From Anaerolineales bacterium (lineage in GTDB: Bacteria > Chloroflexota > Anaerolineae > Anaerolineales > Villigracilaceae), in assembly GCA_024710905.1 (NCBI GenBank), contig JANJTV010000126.1, positions 1 through 33,285 of the forward strand: a stretch of 33,285 nt of DNA, in the 5' to 3' direction. The position numbers and the translations under genes were made by a program. The notes under the pieces were generated by a model. The model was not told where the DNA came from and made no database searches. It saw only the letters and a program-made list of their open reading frames with translations. Positions 31,564 through 33,285 of this stretch are shown one piece after another; the first letter of the stretch is position 1, and the number at the start of each line of letters is the position of its first letter.

Positions 31564-33087
31564 ATGCCCGGCCCTGCTCAGGAGAATATGAAAGAATCCC
31601 GGCTTTACACCCAGGTGGAAGGCGCATTGCTTTCCCCGATGTATTTTGTGTTGTTTGCCGTTTATCCTGTTTTTGAATTTTTTGCCAACAATGTCTACCA
31701 GGTGGATGGCTGGGTGTTTTTCCGCCCGCTGGTATTCATAATAATCCTGGTGGGTGTGTTTTTTTGTTCGGTTTGGGGCTTCCTGCGAAAAGATGCTCAT
31801 CACCCGGCCCTGGCGACGACAATTTTTGCAGTCTTTTTTTATGCCTATGGAAACATCTTAGGTTTGCTGAACCAGGCCGGGATATTACTTCTCCCCGGGC
31901 AATATCCCCTGGCCTGGTTGTTTTTGTTATTGCTCACGTTGGCGGGCTTTTTTTTCCTGACGCCCTGGCTCGACATGAAAACGATTGCCCCGGCGTTAAA
32001 TGTCATGGCCATTGTCCTGTTGCTTTTCCCGCTGGCTCGAGTGATTAAGTATCAAGTATTGGCGGGGGAGCCTTTCGTTCTCGAGGTCGATCATAAAATG
32101 GACATCGACTCCCCGGCTGACTCCCCCGACATTTACTACATCATCCTGGATGGGTATACACGCTCGGACGTTTACCAGAATTTTGGCTTTGATAACAGTC
32201 AATTTATTCATGATTTGGAAGAAATGGGATTTTATGTTGCCAAGTGTGGCCGGAGTAATTACTTAAATACTGCATTGTCTTTGTCATCTTCATTAAACAT
32301 GGACTATATTGACGAGCTTAGCCCAAGGTTTTCACCGGACGAAGTGGAGTTGATGTATGTTTTTAAGTCTTTAGATGAAAACACGGCCCGAAGAATGCTT
32401 GAAGATGCCGGGTATTCCACAGTGGCCTTTGCCAGCGGTTTCCCGTGGTCTGAAATGCGGGATGCGACAATATATTACCAACCGGAACCGTCATTTTTGA
32501 ATGAATTCGATGTGATGTTCCTGAAGTTATCGGCTGCCCGGATGGTGGATGATCTTGGCATCTATAATCTGGATGAAATTACAGGCGCACGATTCCGTGA
32601 AAGAACGCTGCTGGTGTTGGACACTTGGGATGAATTGGCGGCCTTGCCAGGGCCAAAATTTGTTTTCGTTCACATCATGGCGTCCCACGCCCCATTTGTC
32701 TTTGACGCCTTGGGGAACCCCCTGGCCCCGGATAAAGCAGGTGAGACGGCCTATGCCGATGCATCAGCCTTTATCAGTAAAGCCTTAATTCCCCGGTTGC
32801 AACAATTGATTCGGGAATCCCCTAACCCGCCTGTCATTGTCTTGCAGGGAGATCACGGGCCTTGGACGGCCAACAATTCCTGGCGGCTCAGTATCCTGAA
32901 CGCCTACTACCTTCCCGGGATTGATCATGGGCTTCTGTATCCTGATATTTCCCCTGTCAATACATTCAGGGTTGTTTTTAATTCGTATTTCGGGACGGAT
33001 TATCCGTTGCTGGAGGACAAAAGCTACCGCATGGAATTGCCCTACCTGTACAGGTTTGTGGAAGAACAAGTTGCCTGCGGAAATTAG
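31564..33087 (+). CDS. Membrane-anchored alkaline-phosphatase-superfamily enzyme (sulfatase/LTA-synthase-like)
   Basis: The 507-residue protein has an N-terminal membrane domain of about five helices (~22-165) and an extracellular catalytic domain from ~188. The metal-binding motifs are IYYIILDGYTRSD (Asp196), NYLNTALSLSSSLNM with Thr236 as the likely nucleophile, FVHIMASHAPF (His370/His375) and LQGDHGP (Asp430, His431). Nucleophile Thr, rather than sulfatase Cys/Ser-formylglycine, points to a phospho-transferase or phosphodiesterase such as those that move phosphoglycerol or phosphoethanolamine groups. The substrate is unknown. ATG 31564 follows AGGAAG at good spacing; ATG 31588 is another option. 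It starts 3 bp after the methyltransferase gene. Confidence 0.88.
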   Translation: MPGPAQENMKESRLYTQVEGALLSPMYFVLFAVYPVFEFFANNVYQVDGWVFFRPLVFIIILVGVFFCSVWGFLRKDAHHPALATTIFAVFFYAYGNILGLLNQAGILLLPGQYPLAWLFLLLLTLAGFFFLTPWLDMKTIAPALNVMAIVLLLFPLARVIKYQVLAGEPFVLEVDHKMDIDSPADSPDIYYIILDGYTRSDVYQNFGFDNSQFIHDLEEMGFYVAKCGRSNYLNTALSLSSSLNMDYIDELSPRFSPDEVELMYVFKSLDENTARRMLEDAGYSTVAFASGFPWSEMRDATIYYQPEPSFLNEFDVMFLKLSAARMVDDLGIYNLDEITGARFRERTLLVLDTWDELAALPGPKFVFVHIMASHAPFVFDALGNPLAPDKAGETAYADASAFISKALIPRLQQLIRESPNPPVIVLQGDHGPWTANNSWRLSILNAYYLPGIDHGLLYPDISPVNTFRVVFNSYFGTDYPLLEDKSYRMELPYLYRFVEEQVACGN

Positions 33088-33088
33088 A

Positions 33089-33132
33089 TAGAACCAATTG
33101 CCCCGGCTCATCAGCCGGGGCAATTGGTTCTA
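33089..33132. repeat. Perfect 20-bp inverted repeat with CATC loop
   Basis: TAGAACCAATTGCCCCGGCT (33089-33108) is mirrored exactly at 33113-33132 around CATC. It begins two bases after the phosphatase stop codon. No T-run follows on either side, so it is a strong hairpin but not a textbook intrinsic terminator. It may stop transcription or protect the mRNA 3' end. Confidence 0.9.
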
Positions 33133-33211
33133 CACTAAGGTGCTCCCAAGGGGGAATACTACTTGGACATAATAGACTTTGCAGTCATAACTCCCCGGCG
33201 CGCTCCAAACA

Positions 33212-33237
33212 GAACCCCCCGCCAATGACGGGGGTTC
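33212..33237. repeat. GAACCCCC inverted repeat
   Basis: GAACCCCC (33212-33219) and GGGGGTTC (33230-33237) form an 8-bp stem with a 10-nt loop, in a gene-free stretch. It is similar in style to the hairpin at 33089 (GAACC...GGTTC ends) and lacks a T-run. Confidence 0.75.
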
Positions 33238-33240
33238 ATT

Positions 33241-33276
33241 GATTATCAGATGCTCCCCTTGACACTGATGATAATC
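33241..33276. repeat. GATTATCA inverted repeat
   Basis: GATTATCA (33241-33248) and TGATAATC (33269-33276) are exact complements with a 20-nt loop containing TTGACA (33259-33264), a consensus -35 hexamer. The segment is cut by the window end, so a promoter for a gene beyond it is possible but cannot be shown. Positions 33133-33211 between the repeats hold nothing I recognise. Confidence 0.6.
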
Positions 33277-33285
33277 GGTGGGGGC

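Noticed and set aside
33088..33285. CRISPR array
   Set aside because: The repeats are three different inverted repeats, not regularly spaced direct repeats, and there are no cas genes.

Overview
The window looks like a chromosomal segment of a Chloroflexota bacterium, most likely class Anaerolineae. This is an inference from gene content and style: a DUF3048 protein, a Tad pilus locus with no outer-membrane secretin, Trp-punctuated acidic repeat proteins, Pro/Thr linkers and a SelB factor. No rRNA or marker gene allows a firm assignment. There are no insertion sequences, phage genes or CRISPR arrays.

Layout. Positions 1-3.4 kb: the 3' end of a TPR/repeat protein, ndk (+), a perfect 46-bp convergent terminator, then rsfS, thpR and a single-domain response regulator (all -). 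3.5-8.2 kb, all -: tRNA-Val(CAC), a LysM/M23 cell-wall hydrolase, an MFS exporter overlapping an SRAP (YedK/HMCES-like) gene, and a DUF3048 protein. 8.28-11.85 kb (+): three translationally coupled membrane genes resembling the antiporter, HyfE and antiporter subunits of complex I/group 4 hydrogenases, with no catalytic arm nearby. 11.9-18.3 kb (+): a coiled-coil protein, selB, a double zinc-ribbon membrane protein, an o-succinylbenzoate synthase-type enolase and a CapA-type lipoprotein.

18.4-29.8 kb is visibly more AT-rich than its flanks and forms a secretion/pilus island. It holds a small HD-GYP protein, a divergent exported transglycosylase-like protein, and a nine-gene Tad operon: TadE-like, TadE-like, TadG-like, CpaB, CpaE/TadZ, TadB, TadC, a TPR-LysM membrane protein and TadA/CpaF. 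The genes would work together as follows. TadA powers, TadB/TadC form the platform, TadZ localises, the TadE/G pseudopilins are exported, and the LysM and transglycosylase proteins would deal with peptidoglycan. No Flp pilin, prepilin peptidase or secretin gene is present.

29.95-33.1 kb (+): a compact three-gene unit of a 68-aa membrane protein with a YLDPGSGS motif, a protein fusing a kinase-like domain to a SAM methyltransferase, and a membrane-anchored alkaline-phosphatase-superfamily enzyme. It has its own extended -10 promoter. I consider it the best candidate for an undescribed envelope-modification system. The last 200 bp carry three inverted repeats and no gene.

Recurring regulatory themes: terminator-like hairpins with T-tracts sit directly before the start regions of ndk, selB and menC, and several putative promoters carry a dyad in the spacer between -35 and -10.
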